The notes: generated by a model from the letters alone, not told the origin. Positions 1 to 8,959 are shown, counted from the first letter of the stretch. The stretch: 64,000 nucleotides of DNA from Candidatus Saccharibacteria bacterium oral taxon 488 (GCA_010202465.1 CP047919.1:372001-436000); one strand, 5' to 3'. Numbers and translations are program-made.

Positions 1-379
1 TGGCCTTGATCAAGCGCCGCCGCACCGCTGTTTGCGCCACCATTTCGGCGTATGCCGCCGCGTGCGCTGCCGTCGGCACGTAGTTGGTGAGTTCCGTCAA
101 ATACGCCGAGCCGCCGATGAGTTCCAGCTCGTCCTTGCGCTTCAGTTCATCAGTTAGAGTCAAGAGGTCAACTGGCTTATGTTTTTCAAATAGCCGCATC
201 ATACCAGCGAAAATTAGCCCGTGGTTTTTATCATAAAAGTCGTTCGGTTTGACTATTTCCGCGGCGTCGGCTAGGACTTCCTCGTCGATGAGAATTGCGC
301 CGAGCAGGCTTTTTTCAGCGTCCAGGTTTTGGGGCGGCAATTTGCCCGCTATGGTCTCGGTTTGGGTTGTTTCGCTCAT
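1..379 (-). CDS. dnaB: Replicative DNA helicase DnaB, N-terminal part (cut by window edge)
   Basis: The first 126 residues are present and the rest lies beyond position 1. They match the helical N-terminal domain of DnaB: the opening PPQNLDAEKSLLGAIL is followed by a DFYDKNHGLIFAGMM stretch and a DLLTLTDELKRK stretch, all typical of this domain. DnaB is the hexameric 5'-3' helicase that unwinds the replication fork. The start ATG at 379 overlaps the dnaX stop as ATGA, so translation is probably coupled to dnaX. The RecA-like motor domain cannot be seen here. Confidence 0.93.
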   Translation of the reverse strand, partial: MSETTQTETIAGKLPPQNLDAEKSLLGAILIDEEVLADAAEIVKPNDFYDKNHGLIFAGMMRLFEKHKPVDLLTLTDELKRKDELELIGGSAYLTELTNYVPTAAHAAAYAEMVAQTAVRRRLIKA

Positions 380-1893
380 GATAATTCCTCCAGGTTAACT
401 TCTTCGCCGCCGCCCATTAGCTCGGCAATTTTCGCAAGCTCGGCGTCTTTGGGCGGGGCTTTTTGTCCGATTGTCATAATATCCAGTTCAGTGCCGGTGA
501 CTTGTTGCACAATTGTCGCAATAAGCGGGCGATTCTTGGCGTTATCTAGCTTCTTTTTATTAAAGGCATTGCCAACGTACAGGGTCAAGGTGTTACCGTT
601 TCGCTGCCAGCTACAGTGTTGCAACAATGTCGCAATAGCGAATGACTGCTCTTTGGCCAGGGCGATGATTTTATCCCAGTCGATGTCTGTGGCGGAGGTC
701 GGCGGATTGTCCGACGTTGGTTGATTGTCTGCCGGGGTGGCGGTGTCTGCGGTTTCCTTACCCTTAGAATCATTAGTTTGCTGATTCTTTGGAGCAGTTT
801 TTAGCGAATTTTCTGCTGGCTGAGCGGCTGGGGCTGGCGCTTCTGAAGTAGCTACTGGCAGCTCTGGCTTTTCTACTGGCGGTTTGACTGCGGCTTTTGG
901 GCTCGTGGTCGACGTAGGTGCGGTCTCGGACGATTTATGAACTATACTTCCAGCTCCGTCCATAAATATCGTCAATAATTTCAGATCTGGATGCGGATGG
1001 CGATCAACCTCAATCAGCCGCTTGACCAATGTAATTAACTCTGGGCGCTGATGTAAGCGCGCTCGCAGCAGTGATAATAATTGACGGGACAGGACGACCG
1101 GATCGGTGCCAGTTTGCTCTAGTTCACTCAGCAAGCTCAGCGCCCCAGAAGCGTCACGCTGCTGATACAATTCCAGCAGGTTTTCCAGCGTCTCCGTGGC
1201 GCTCAGCCCCAGGTACTGGGCAACGTCCGACGCTCTTAGCGGCTTATCAGCGCTGGCTAATGCCGACAATTGATCGAGCATGCTGATGCCGTCGCGAAAC
1301 CCGCCGCGCGAGCGCTCAGCGATCAGCCGAGCAGCGTCCGCCTCAATGGCAAAGCCTTCTTTCTCAGCAATAGTCATCAACTGGCGCGCCATGATGTCCG
1401 CTGGAATGGGGCGGAAAAAAAATTGCTGGACGCGGCTGAGAATGGTGGCGGGCAGCTTGTCGGCGTCGGTAGTCGCCAAGATGAATACTACGTGCTCTGG
1501 TGGTTCCTCTAGGGTCTTTAGCAGCGCGTTAAAGGCAGGCTTGGACAACATATGGACTTCGTCGATGATGTAAATTTTCTTTGGCGCGGAAACCGGTGCG
1601 ACCTGGGCTTTTTCACGCAGGGCGCGGATGTCGTCAACGCCGTTGTTGCTGGCGGCGTCAATTTCAATGATATCCAGGTGCGAGGCTTCCTCGTCGTACG
1701 GTAGCTTATTAATTTCATGCGCTAAAATTCGCGCTACGCTGGTTTTGCCCACGCCGCGCGGACCCGTCAACAAATACGCATGGGCGATTTTCCCCTGCTC
1801 CAGCGCTCGGCGCAAGATATTGGTCACGTGATCTTGCCCCAACACCTCGTCCAAGCTGCGACTGCGATATTTGCGGTACAGTGCCTGGCTCAT
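376..1893 (-). CDS. dnaX: DNA polymerase III subunit gamma/tau
   Basis: Clamp-loader ATPase of the replisome, 505 residues. An AAA+ module fills residues 1-240, with Walker A GPRGVGKT at 44-51, Walker B IIDEVHML, and sensor residues around ATTDADKLPATILSR. A Pro/Ala/Thr-rich linker (about 330-405) leads to a tau-like C-terminal domain. Between Walker A and DIIEIDAAS the family normally has a four-cysteine zinc module; here there is only a short cysteine-free loop. The stop overlaps the dnaB start. A -10 box 8 nt before the ATG suggests a leaderless mRNA. Confidence 0.95.
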   Translation of the reverse strand: MSQALYRKYRSRSLDEVLGQDHVTNILRRALEQGKIAHAYLLTGPRGVGKTSVARILAHEINKLPYDEEASHLDIIEIDAASNNGVDDIRALREKAQVAPVSAPKKIYIIDEVHMLSKPAFNALLKTLEEPPEHVVFILATTDADKLPATILSRVQQFFFRPIPADIMARQLMTIAEKEGFAIEADAARLIAERSRGGFRDGISMLDQLSALASADKPLRASDVAQYLGLSATETLENLLELYQQRDASGALSLLSELEQTGTDPVVLSRQLLSLLRARLHQRPELITLVKRLIEVDRHPHPDLKLLTIFMDGAGSIVHKSSETAPTSTTSPKAAVKPPVEKPELPVATSEAPAPAAQPAENSLKTAPKNQQTNDSKGKETADTATPADNQPTSDNPPTSATDIDWDKIIALAKEQSFAIATLLQHCSWQRNGNTLTLYVGNAFNKKKLDNAKNRPLIATIVQQVTGTELDIMTIGQKAPPKDAELAKIAELMGGGEEVNLEELS

Positions 1894-1901
1894 ACTTATG
1901 T

Positions 1902-1907
1902 ATTATA
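1902..1907 (-). promoter_or_regulatory. -10 box of dnaX, leaderless type
   Basis: TATAAT on the minus strand, with 8 nt between it and the dnaX ATG. No convincing -35 is visible. Transcription would start 1-2 nt upstream of the start codon. Confidence 0.6.
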
Positions 1908-1986
1908 GCGCAAAGTGCGGGATTAGTAAGCTGTTTGGCAGTTCAGGCTTTTATGATTTAGGTATAATCCTGCCCGCGGGCATGTA

Positions 1987-2859
1987 TTAAAACAGCGCCA
2001 GCTGCGTGCTGGGTATTTCGACGTCAATGGCGCCGTCAACTGCCTGCGCCTGGTAGCCGATGAATTTTTTCACGTTGTATGCCAGTAGCTGCCCGTCGTA
2101 CTCGGTGATGAGTACCGAGCCGATGACGCTGATGACGACGCCAGCCATGGTTTTATGCCCCGTCATATCAATCACACTACTGAGGTCTCGACCGTCCGTG
2201 TGAAAATACTCGTCGCACATGATGAGCGTCCGATTTGGAAAATCCAGCCCCAGTTTTTGCTGAATGCGTATCAGCGTGTCAGCTAGGGCCTGCTCCGCCG
2301 CTGCAGTATCGAGCGGCTGCTTGATCATCCCTAGCTTTTTGCTGGCAGCCACCGTTTCTATGATGCCGTCCAGGCCGGCTATTTTCGCCTCATACTGCCG
2401 GGCGATCAACGCCGAAGCAAACGTTTCCAGCTTCACCGCCAGGCGCGCTCCCTGCTCCAGCAGCCGCCGAATGCCGCGCTCTTCCTGCGAGATGCCGACT
2501 TTGATAGCTTCCGGCGCGAAATATGCCAGATAGACGAAGTGCGGGTTTTGATTAATTTTTTCCTGCTGGGCCGACACCGAATCGGCGTTATAAAACGCAG
2601 GATTAAAACCAGTCCGATCACGGCATTTCAGGCAATTTTCATATTTACCGTCAACCGTGGCGCTGTCAGGACAAACCTGGTTGCAATGATTTTCAAAATC
2701 CACCCAGCCGGTACAATATTTGGTCGAAAAATCAAACGCCAGTGACAGCTCCTGTCCCAAAACATCACCACGCTCAGTCTTGCCGTCAATCTGCCATTCC
2801 AGAAATGGCCGGTTTTCGGTATCAAAGCTGGCGTAGCTTAGCAAAAACTCCCCAGACAT
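1987..2859 (-). CDS. DUF2797 family protein
   Basis: 290 residues. The central block HFVYLAYF...IKVGIS....IRRLLEQGAR...LETFASALIARQYEAKIA matches the DUF2797 family, known from archaea and actinobacteria and thought to have a GIY-YIG-nuclease-like core. Upstream of it is a cysteine/histidine-rich segment (about 48-82) with CPDS and CLKC, a likely metal-binding knuckle. The function is not established. It has its own promoter directly after a terminator, so it is probably a single-gene unit. Confidence 0.75.
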   Translation of the reverse strand: MSGEFLLSYASFDTENRPFLEWQIDGKTERGDVLGQELSLAFDFSTKYCTGWVDFENHCNQVCPDSATVDGKYENCLKCRDRTGFNPAFYNADSVSAQQEKINQNPHFVYLAYFAPEAIKVGISQEERGIRRLLEQGARLAVKLETFASALIARQYEAKIAGLDGIIETVAASKKLGMIKQPLDTAAAEQALADTLIRIQQKLGLDFPNRTLIMCDEYFHTDGRDLSSVIDMTGHKTMAGVVISVIGSVLITEYDGQLLAYNVKKFIGYQAQAVDGAIDVEIPSTQLALF

Positions 2860-2865
2860 AGCACC

Positions 2866-2871
2866 ATTATA
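2866..2871 (-). promoter_or_regulatory. Extended -10 box of the DUF2797 gene, leaderless type
   Basis: TGATATAAT on the minus strand, ending 6 nt before the start codon. It directly abuts the T-run of the preceding terminator. Confidence 0.65.
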
Positions 2872-2875
2872 TCAA

Positions 2876-2905
2876 AAGCCGCCCGGTAACCGCCCGGGAC
2901 GGCTT
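2876..2905 (-). terminator. Intrinsic terminator of the 171-residue gene
   Basis: GC-rich inverted repeat (arms 2876-2886 and 2894-2905, one bulged base) followed on the minus strand by TTTT. Confidence 0.8.
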
Positions 2906-2922
2906 CAAATGTCAAAAACGGT

Positions 2923-3438
2923 CTATAGTGGCGCTTCGACAGCTGCCCAGGTGGCGTCCGGATTGTCATCAGGGATGATGATGGTGACTTGGTCGCCGAC
3001 TTCGATGCGGAAGAAGGTGACGCTGGCGAGCAGGATGCGATATTCACGGCCATTGGCTTCGACGTAGTAAACGCCGTCGTGTTGGACGAGCGTACCGATG
3101 ACTTGTTTGCGCGAGACCGGGCCGATTTGTTTGTAGATAAAGCTGCCGTCTTCGGCGATGGTTAATTTCAAGATGTCGCCCTCGACGAGCTTGGACTTTG
3201 AGGCGTAGTTCGCCGGGATTGGATAATTCTTGCCATCAGGCCCCATCATCATTTGACCATCAAACACACCCTCGATTATCTTGCCGGCAACATCGTCCGA
3301 CGAGGTTTTCGGCGTGACGACTTGTCCATCGTCACCAACGATGCTGATCAGCAGCTCCTTGGCTGCTGCTAAGTTAGTTTCTGCTTCTTGGATGAGCGTC
3401 CTGAGGCGCTTCACTTGCTTTTCCGGTAAATCAGACAT
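2923..3438 (-). CDS. Conserved hypothetical protein downstream of rplL
   Basis: 171 residues, family not recognised. Residues 4-30 form an amphipathic helix, probably a short coiled coil. The rest is predicted beta-rich, with a GKIIEGVFDGQMMMGPDG stretch and basic patches that would suit a small-barrel or OB-like fold. It has its own promoter (3481-3509), a 36-nt leader containing AAGGA, and a terminator, so it is independent of rplL. Its position beside ribosomal genes hints at a translation-related role, but nothing in the sequence proves that. Confidence 0.75.
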   Translation of the reverse strand: MSDLPEKQVKRLRTLIQEAETNLAAAKELLISIVGDDGQVVTPKTSSDDVAGKIIEGVFDGQMMMGPDGKNYPIPANYASKSKLVEGDILKLTIAEDGSFIYKQIGPVSRKQVIGTLVQHDGVYYVEANGREYRILLASVTFFRIEVGDQVTIIIPDDNPDATWAAVEAPL

Positions 3439-3480
3439 ATGGCTCGCATTCCTTGTCTATTTTTGATAGTACGTGAGAGT

Positions 3481-3509
3481 AATATAGCACTAATTATGTG
3501 AGTGTGCAA
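3481..3509 (-). promoter_or_regulatory. Promoter of the 171-residue gene
   Basis: Minus strand -35 TTGCAC (3504-3509), 17-bp spacer, extended -10 TGCTATATT (hexamer 3481-3486). Confidence 0.6.
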
Positions 3510-3610
3510 GTCCCGCCAGTATATTCGCATCGGCCAACGGCTCGTCTTTCCACAAGGACAACAGATAGTCAGGCAAAAATGTGGTAATTTTTACCCTTGC
3601 CAATAAAACA

Positions 3611-3636
3611 CCGCCCGTGGTATAAGCTCCGGGCGG
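3611..3636 (-). terminator. Intrinsic terminator of rplJ-rplL
   Basis: Seven-bp GC stem (3611-3617 with 3630-3636) followed on the minus strand by TGTTTTATT. It lies 40 nt past the rplL stop. Confidence 0.85.
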
Positions 3637-3674
3637 CATTTCTCTACGAAAACAATCGGTCGTTTCACTCAAAA

Positions 3675-4052
3675 TTAGCTTAACTCAACGCTAGCGCCGG
3701 CGTCTTCCAAAGTCTTCTTCGCAGCTTCAGCTTCGTCCTTTGACACCTTTTCCTTGACTGGTGCTGGTGCGCCGTCGACGATGGCCTTTGACTCACCGAG
3801 GCCCAAGCCGGTGATTTCCTTGACTGCCTTGATGACAGCAACTTTTTGAGCACCTGCGTCCTTTAGGGTGACGGTGAACTCAGTTTTCTCGTCTTCTGCG
3901 GCAGTCTCGCCACCAGCAGCCGGACCAGCAACAGCCACTGCAGCAGCAGCTGGCTCAATGCCGTATTCATCTTTCAAGTGATTCTTTAATTCGTTAACTT
4001 CCAGAACTGTCAACCTGGTCAGTTCTTCAGCCAATTTCTTAATATCAGCCAT
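3675..4052 (-). CDS. rplL: 50S ribosomal protein L7/L12
   Basis: 125 residues. The N-terminal dimerisation helices (1-35) are followed by an Ala/Gly-rich hinge and the C-terminal factor-binding domain, with the typical [20 protein letters not shown] segment. It forms the ribosomal stalk on L10 and recruits EF-G, EF-Tu and IF2. It lies downstream of rplJ across a 155-nt spacer that holds a long inverted repeat, and has its own GGAG ribosome binding site. Confidence 0.98.
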   Translation of the reverse strand: MADIKKLAEELTRLTVLEVNELKNHLKDEYGIEPAAAAVAVAGPAAGGETAAEDEKTEFTVTLKDAGAQKVAVIKAVKEITGLGLGESKAIVDGAPAPVKEKVSKDEAEAAKKTLEDAGASVELS

Positions 4053-4079
4053 GATATGTCTCCTTAATTATTGATTATT

Positions 4080-4195
4080 ATCATCTCGAGTTATCCAATC
4101 TTCAACGCCTCCTCTTTTCGCGCCGTGCGCCTTGAATGGCGCTCGGGCTGCAACGCTATACCGGAGCTTATGAAGACCGAATAACTCGAGATGAT
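4080..4195 (-). ncRNA. Structured rplJ-rplL intergenic element, perfect 15-bp inverted repeat
   Basis: Arms 4080-4094 and 4181-4195 are exact reverse complements and enclose 86 nt that contain further GC-rich pairing (for example GGCGC/GCGCC). The transcript between L10 and L7/L12 would fold into a long closed stem. This could be a processing or differential-expression element that raises L7/L12 over L10. I do not recognise a described family. Confidence 0.6.
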
Positions 4196-4207
4196 TGATT
4201 GCTAAAC

Positions 4208-4732
4208 TTAAGCCGCAGCTTTGGCTTCGATGCCGTCCAAGAGCCCGTGCAAATTGCCGCCAAGCGCGCCCACAGTGTCGTGGACTGGTGAGAGCAGCTG
4301 TGCCACAACTTCGGCGATAAGCTGGTCTTTGCTTGGCAGGCTCGCCAGCGCCTTGATGTCAGCTTCGTTGATGCTCAAGCCTTCACCTGAGAAGCCACCG
4401 GCCAACTGCAGTGCTGGATGCGTCTTTGCAAACGTGTCCAGAACTTTGGCTGGCATGACCTCATCTTCGGCGCTAATGGCGTAAACCAATTGGCCAACCA
4501 ATAAGTCAGTCTCGGCTTCTTTGTAACCGTCAACGCCCTGCAATGCTACGCGTACCAAGCGGTTTTTGACAACCTTGATGACCACGTTTGCCTCGCGGGC
4601 AGCCTTGCGCAGCTCTTGTAATTCAGCCACGCTCAGGCCCTGGTACCGCGCAAATGCCGTACCTTTGGCATTCTTCAGCAGCTCGGTTAGTTCAGCAACC
4701 AAAGTTTGTTTTTTATCGCGTGAAATTGCCAT
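4208..4732 (-). CDS. rplJ: 50S ribosomal protein L10
   Basis: 174 residues, with the L10 signature ARYQGLSVAELQELR, the KVVKNRLVRVAL segment and a C-terminal helix that binds L7/L12 dimers. L10 anchors the stalk to 23S rRNA and in many bacteria represses its own operon. The promoter (4959-4987) and an attenuator-bearing leader of about 220 nt lie upstream; AAAGGA precedes the ATG. Confidence 0.98.
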   Translation of the reverse strand: MAISRDKKQTLVAELTELLKNAKGTAFARYQGLSVAELQELRKAAREANVVIKVVKNRLVRVALQGVDGYKEAETDLLVGQLVYAISAEDEVMPAKVLDTFAKTHPALQLAGGFSGEGLSINEADIKALASLPSKDQLIAEVVAQLLSPVHDTVGALGGNLHGLLDGIEAKAAA

Positions 4733-4838
4733 AAAAATCCTTTCTTTGATTGGTTCTTGCGTGATTCGACCGATTTGTTAACGTGCGGTAATGGAGAATC
4801 TGGTTCTCATTTTCTGGGCATTAGCCAGGCAAATAAAA

Positions 4839-4869
4839 ACGTCTTTGATTCTCGCACTACCAAAGACGT
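4839..4869 (-). terminator. Attenuator terminator in the rplJ leader
   Basis: A perfect 9-bp stem (4839-4847 with 4861-4869) followed on the minus strand by TTTTTATTT, about 110 nt before rplJ. Its 5' arm (4858-4867) is also perfectly complementary over 10 nt to 4937-4946 in the same leader, giving an alternative antiterminator. Confidence 0.8.
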
Positions 4870-4884
4870 CAAATAAAACTGTTC

Positions 4885-4951
4885 GTTTCATCCCTCGGCG
4901 GCATGTTTACACCTCAGTTTCCTTCGGTCGCGCGCTGTCTTTGGTAATGTT
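4885..4951 (-). promoter_or_regulatory. L10-leader-like autoregulatory RNA motif
   Basis: The transcript begins with ACCAAAGACAG, followed later by GCCGCCGAGG. These resemble the conserved halves of the known L10 leader (ACCGAAGACAG... and CCUGCCGAGG), where the L10-L12 complex binds a kink-turn. The match is by eye, not by covariance search. Confidence 0.6.
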
Positions 4952-4958
4952 CATTAGA

Positions 4959-4987
4959 ATTGTAGCAGAAATGACAACGGGATGCAA
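4959..4987 (-). promoter_or_regulatory. Promoter of rplJ-rplL
   Basis: Minus strand -35 TTGCAT (4982-4987), 17-bp spacer, extended -10 TGCTACAAT (hexamer 4959-4964). The predicted start is near 4952. Confidence 0.75.
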
Positions 4988-5018
4988 GACAATGCTGGTT
5001 TATTTTTCAGGAATATGA

Positions 5019-5049
5019 AAACGCGCCCTGCTTAATGCGGAGCGCGTTT
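5019..5049 (-). terminator. Intrinsic terminator of rplA
   Basis: Stem AAACGCGC/GCGCGTTT (5019-5026 with 5042-5049) followed on the minus strand by T-rich sequence, just past the rplA stop. It separates rplA from the rplJ promoter. Confidence 0.8.
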
Positions 5050-5064
5050 GTATAGAAACTGGTT

Positions 5065-6084
5065 TTACAGCGAAGTCTCGACCTTTATGCTCGGCCCCAT
5101 AGTGGTGGCGACGGCGATAGATTTGACGTAAATGCCCTTGAAGCTGGATGGCTTTTGGGCGTTCAGACTGGCGAGGAAGGCGCGAGTGTTTTCTACCAGT
5201 TTGTCGGCGCCAAACGACACTTTACCAACTGCCAAGTGGACGATGGCTTGCTTATCGACGCGGTACTCGACCTTGCCGGCTTTGGCTTCGGATACGGCTT
5301 TGGCGACGTCGGTAGCGACGGTGCCGGACTTGGGATTCGGCATCAAACCGCGCGGGCCGAGCAGCCGGGCGTACTTGCCAAGCTTCGGCATGTATTGCGG
5401 CGTGGCGACCAAGATATCAAAGTTCAATTCTTCCTTGTCTAGCTGCTTGAGGAATTCCTCGTCGCCGATGATGTCTGCGCCAGCTTTCTTAGCGGCGGCA
5501 TGTTCGGTTTCTGGCGCGAAAACTGCTACGCGAACGTCTTTGCCAGTACCATGCGGTAGTGCTACGGTCGAGCGGACGTTCTGATCGGCTTGGCGCGGAT
5601 CAACGCCCAGGCGAACGTGAATTTCAACGCTGGCGTCGAATTTGACCGGGCTGGTCTCAGCCGCCAGCTTCAGTGCTTCGTCAAGACTGTACAATTTATT
5701 TTTCTCAATCTTCTTTGCTGCTTCCTGGTATTTTTTGCCGCGGCGCTCCAGGCGCGGACGCGTGATCGGCTTCGGGCCTTTCTTAACATGCGCTTCGGCG
5801 TCGTCGGACTGCGGCGTGGTGTCGCCGGCTTCTTTGCGGGCTTCCTTTTCGGCTTTTTCGGCAGCCTCATCGAGGGCTTTTTGGCTGCGCTTACCAGCCT
5901 TGGCGACGACAGCTTCGCGCTCGGCGATGACGTCTTTGTCTTTGGTTTCGTGCGGCTTGCTGCTCTCAGGCGCGCCTGCTTCAGCTTCGGCAATTGCCGC
6001 CTCAATCTCTGCGATAGTATTCTTGTCGCTGACTGCTAATTGTAGTTCTGCTGCTTTCTCGAGCAGCTCGGCTTTCTTGGCCAT
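5065..6084 (-). CDS. rplA: 50S ribosomal protein L1 with long N-terminal extension
   Basis: 339 residues from MAKKAELLEK; the start at 6084 has AAAGGA upstream, whereas an in-frame ATG at 6195 sits on the -35 box. The L1 core starts near residue 113 and contains DPRQADQNVRSTVALPHGTG and the LLGPRGLMPNPKSGTV loop. Ordinary L1 is about 230 residues. The extra 112 consist of a small helical module (1-35, somewhat like SAP/HeH folds) and a long charged Ala/Glu/Lys linker. L1 binds 23S rRNA at the E-site stalk. It stands alone, away from rplK. Confidence 0.95.
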   Translation of the reverse strand: MAKKAELLEKAAELQLAVSDKNTIAEIEAAIAEAEAGAPESSKPHETKDKDVIAEREAVVAKAGKRSQKALDEAAEKAEKEARKEAGDTTPQSDDAEAHVKKGPKPITRPRLERRGKKYQEAAKKIEKNKLYSLDEALKLAAETSPVKFDASVEIHVRLGVDPRQADQNVRSTVALPHGTGKDVRVAVFAPETEHAAAKKAGADIIGDEEFLKQLDKEELNFDILVATPQYMPKLGKYARLLGPRGLMPNPKSGTVATDVAKAVSEAKAGKVEYRVDKQAIVHLAVGKVSFGADKLVENTRAFLASLNAQKPSSFKGIYVKSIAVATTMGPSIKVETSL

Positions 6085-6166
6085 ACTAATCCTTTCTGTG
6101 GTACAAGCGGCGACTCGCGACCTCTCGGGCGAATCTGCCTCCCAGCATTGATTTGATGATAGTGGA

Positions 6167-6195
6167 ATTATACCTGAAATAATGCAGTAAAGCAA
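6167..6195 (-). promoter_or_regulatory. Promoter of rplA
   Basis: Minus strand -35 TTGCTT (6190-6195), 17-bp spacer, -10 TATAAT (6167-6172). The leader is about 76 nt. Confidence 0.65.
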
Positions 6196-6202
6196 CTATG
6201 GT

Positions 6203-7054
6203 TTATGCTGCGAGAGCATCTGTGTCGCCGCTGTTACGGCGCATTAGCTTCGAGAGAAAACGACGATCTGGGATAACATGAATAGTGGTATTATCGCTAG
6301 CTTCCAGTGAAAGGGCAACCCGTGGAGCTGGCTCATCACTGGTGTGGTCGGTGATTACACTAAAGCCGGTGGATCTCATGCCGTTAAATTTGCCATACGG
6401 AAGTCTAACTCCCTCCCCTGTAAATGTAGACCCTTCACCGGAAAACGACCCACTCTTACAGAAATCTTCGCCCAATTGCTGAGTCAATGTTTGTACGCCC
6501 CAAGCGATTATTGCAGCACGGTCGGCGGGTGAGGTGGCATATTTGGCGGCATTTTCTATGTCGAGTATTGTCTCGTGTATCTCGGGATTTATGGCTTGAG
6601 CCGAAAAATAATTCGCCAGCAAATCAGTTGGTAGATGGACATCAAATTGGAGAATATTGCCGACTGTCTCTTGGGAGAGCAGAAAATGATGCGTACCTTC
6701 CCAGGAACGAATAGCCAGCGCTGCCAGTGTTTGTGGGCGCTTATTGACTGTAAATGCTTTAGCCTCTGGTGACAGGAGCTCTCCTTTTAGTTGGCGGACA
6801 GCTAGCTCATCGCTCTCAGTAACATTTGTGATAGTCACTGACGAGCCGATGTAGTCGTCTGGGAAGTGCGGGGTGATATGCTGCTTGATTATGTTTTCGG
6901 GATCCCTATTCGGCGGGAGGTGCTCTCCTCTCTTCGTTACTTCTGTTTTAGCGGCGAGTGCTTGATTAGCTTCACTAACTCCTCGCCGAAAGTTTGGGCT
7001 ACTTAGTACAGACAGCCCGTCGGCTATTGGTGAATGATAACGTCTTTCTCCCAT
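6203..7054 (-). CDS. Hypothetical protein, 283 aa
   Basis: I do not recognise the family. No signal peptide or membrane segment is evident. The N-terminal 50 residues look disordered. The middle has alternating helix-rich segments, and residues 200-262 contain a Gly/Ser/Thr-rich stretch (SGSFSGEGSTFTGEGVRLP) followed by beta-like strands (FSVITDH, RVALSLEA, TTIHVIP). It is transcribed divergently from the pseudogene at 7138, with back-to-back promoters, so the two may form one locus. Confidence 0.6.
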   Translation of the reverse strand: MGERRYHSPIADGLSVLSSPNFRRGVSEANQALAAKTEVTKRGEHLPPNRDPENIIKQHITPHFPDDYIGSSVTITNVTESDELAVRQLKGELLSPEAKAFTVNKRPQTLAALAIRSWEGTHHFLLSQETVGNILQFDVHLPTDLLANYFSAQAINPEIHETILDIENAAKYATSPADRAAIIAWGVQTLTQQLGEDFCKSGSFSGEGSTFTGEGVRLPYGKFNGMRSTGFSVITDHTSDEPAPRVALSLEASDNTTIHVIPDRRFLSKLMRRNSGDTDALAA

Positions 7055-7065
7055 AATTAACTACA

Positions 7066-7094
7066 AGTGTAGATGAGAATACATTATTTTGCAA
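7066..7094 (-). promoter_or_regulatory. Promoter of the 283-aa hypothetical gene
   Basis: Minus strand -35 TTGCAA (7089-7094), 17-bp spacer, -10 TACACT (7066-7071). The -10 lies within the small palindrome CTACAAGTGTAG, a possible operator. Confidence 0.6.
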
Positions 7095-7099
7095 GTAAT

Positions 7100-7128
7100 T
7101 TGACATACCTGCAACGTAGCGGTACAAT
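7100..7128 (+). promoter_or_regulatory. Consensus promoter of the gene remnant at 7138
   Basis: TTGACA (7100-7105), 17-bp spacer, TACAAT (7123-7128), with the ATG 9 nt downstream of the -10. This is the closest match to the sigma-70 consensus in the window, which is notable because the gene it drives is broken. Confidence 0.75.
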
Positions 7129-7137
7129 TATGTAACT

Positions 7138-7576
7138 ATGAGTAAGGCGGAATTTTTAGGTAGGTGCAAGGACTGTCCGATTGCTGGGCCAGCTTGCGAG
7201 AATGTAGAGAATAGACGGTAGGCTGCCAAGGAGGCTGCAGAGTTAGCCCTGAAGGGGTTGAGCAATAATCCAAATATTCAACTTTTTCGAGATGACGGCG
7301 TGCAGGTTGATGTTGCAGATCTGGATCCTGAGGTCGTAGGAGAGCTTAATAAAGATCTACGTAGTCAGGTAGCCGGGCTGTTTTGATGAGATCGATGAGT
7401 CTGGAGATCGCGTATTGCGGTTTGCCGAGAAGTGTCCCGGTCCAACGACAGCTCGATTTCGGGCAAAGAAGACGGGCCGCTTAGTAGAGGTGACGGTGTG
7501 TAATAGCCCTGCACTGCCTTGGCAAAGTAGCGGAGAGGGAAACATAGAGCCTGTACGAGTGAGGCGAAGGTCGTAA
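7138..7576 (+). pseudogene. Broken small gene with in-frame TAG and a +1 frameshift
   Basis: From ATG 7138 the frame encodes a Cys-rich start (RCKDCPIAGPACEN) and then meets TAG at 7219-7221. The same frame continues with sensible coding (AAKEAAELALKG onwards) to TGA at 7384. Removing one T from the TTTT at 7381-7384 restores a frame that runs through DEIDESGDR, CPGPTTARFRAKKTGR and a basic tail to TAA at 7574-7576. Repaired, it would be about 145 residues. CAG to TAG plus a one-base insertion explains it. Function unknown; the N-terminal CxxC...C looks like a metal site. Confidence 0.65.
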
Positions 7577-8908
<1,332 letters not shown>

Positions 8909-8959
8909 TTCATAGGTTACGAGACAAGACGTCGGACGCTTGGTCAGCTGTAGTGGAAA

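Noticed and set aside
376..379. UGA recoding as in SR1/Gracilibacteria
   Set aside because: dnaX ends in TGA within the ATGA overlap with dnaB, and other genes (for example GH57) also stop at TGA, so TGA is a stop here.
3490..3672. 60-residue frame after rplL
   Set aside because: It runs through the rplL terminator hairpin and has no ribosome binding site or recognisable content.
5065..6195. Longer rplA frame starting at 6195
   Set aside because: That ATG coincides with the -35 box of the rplA promoter; the start at 6084 has a ribosome binding site.
7219..7221. Amber readthrough or TAG recoding
   Set aside because: The same gene also has a frameshift, and TAG ends other real genes such as rplR, orf72 and the endonuclease; decay or error is simpler.
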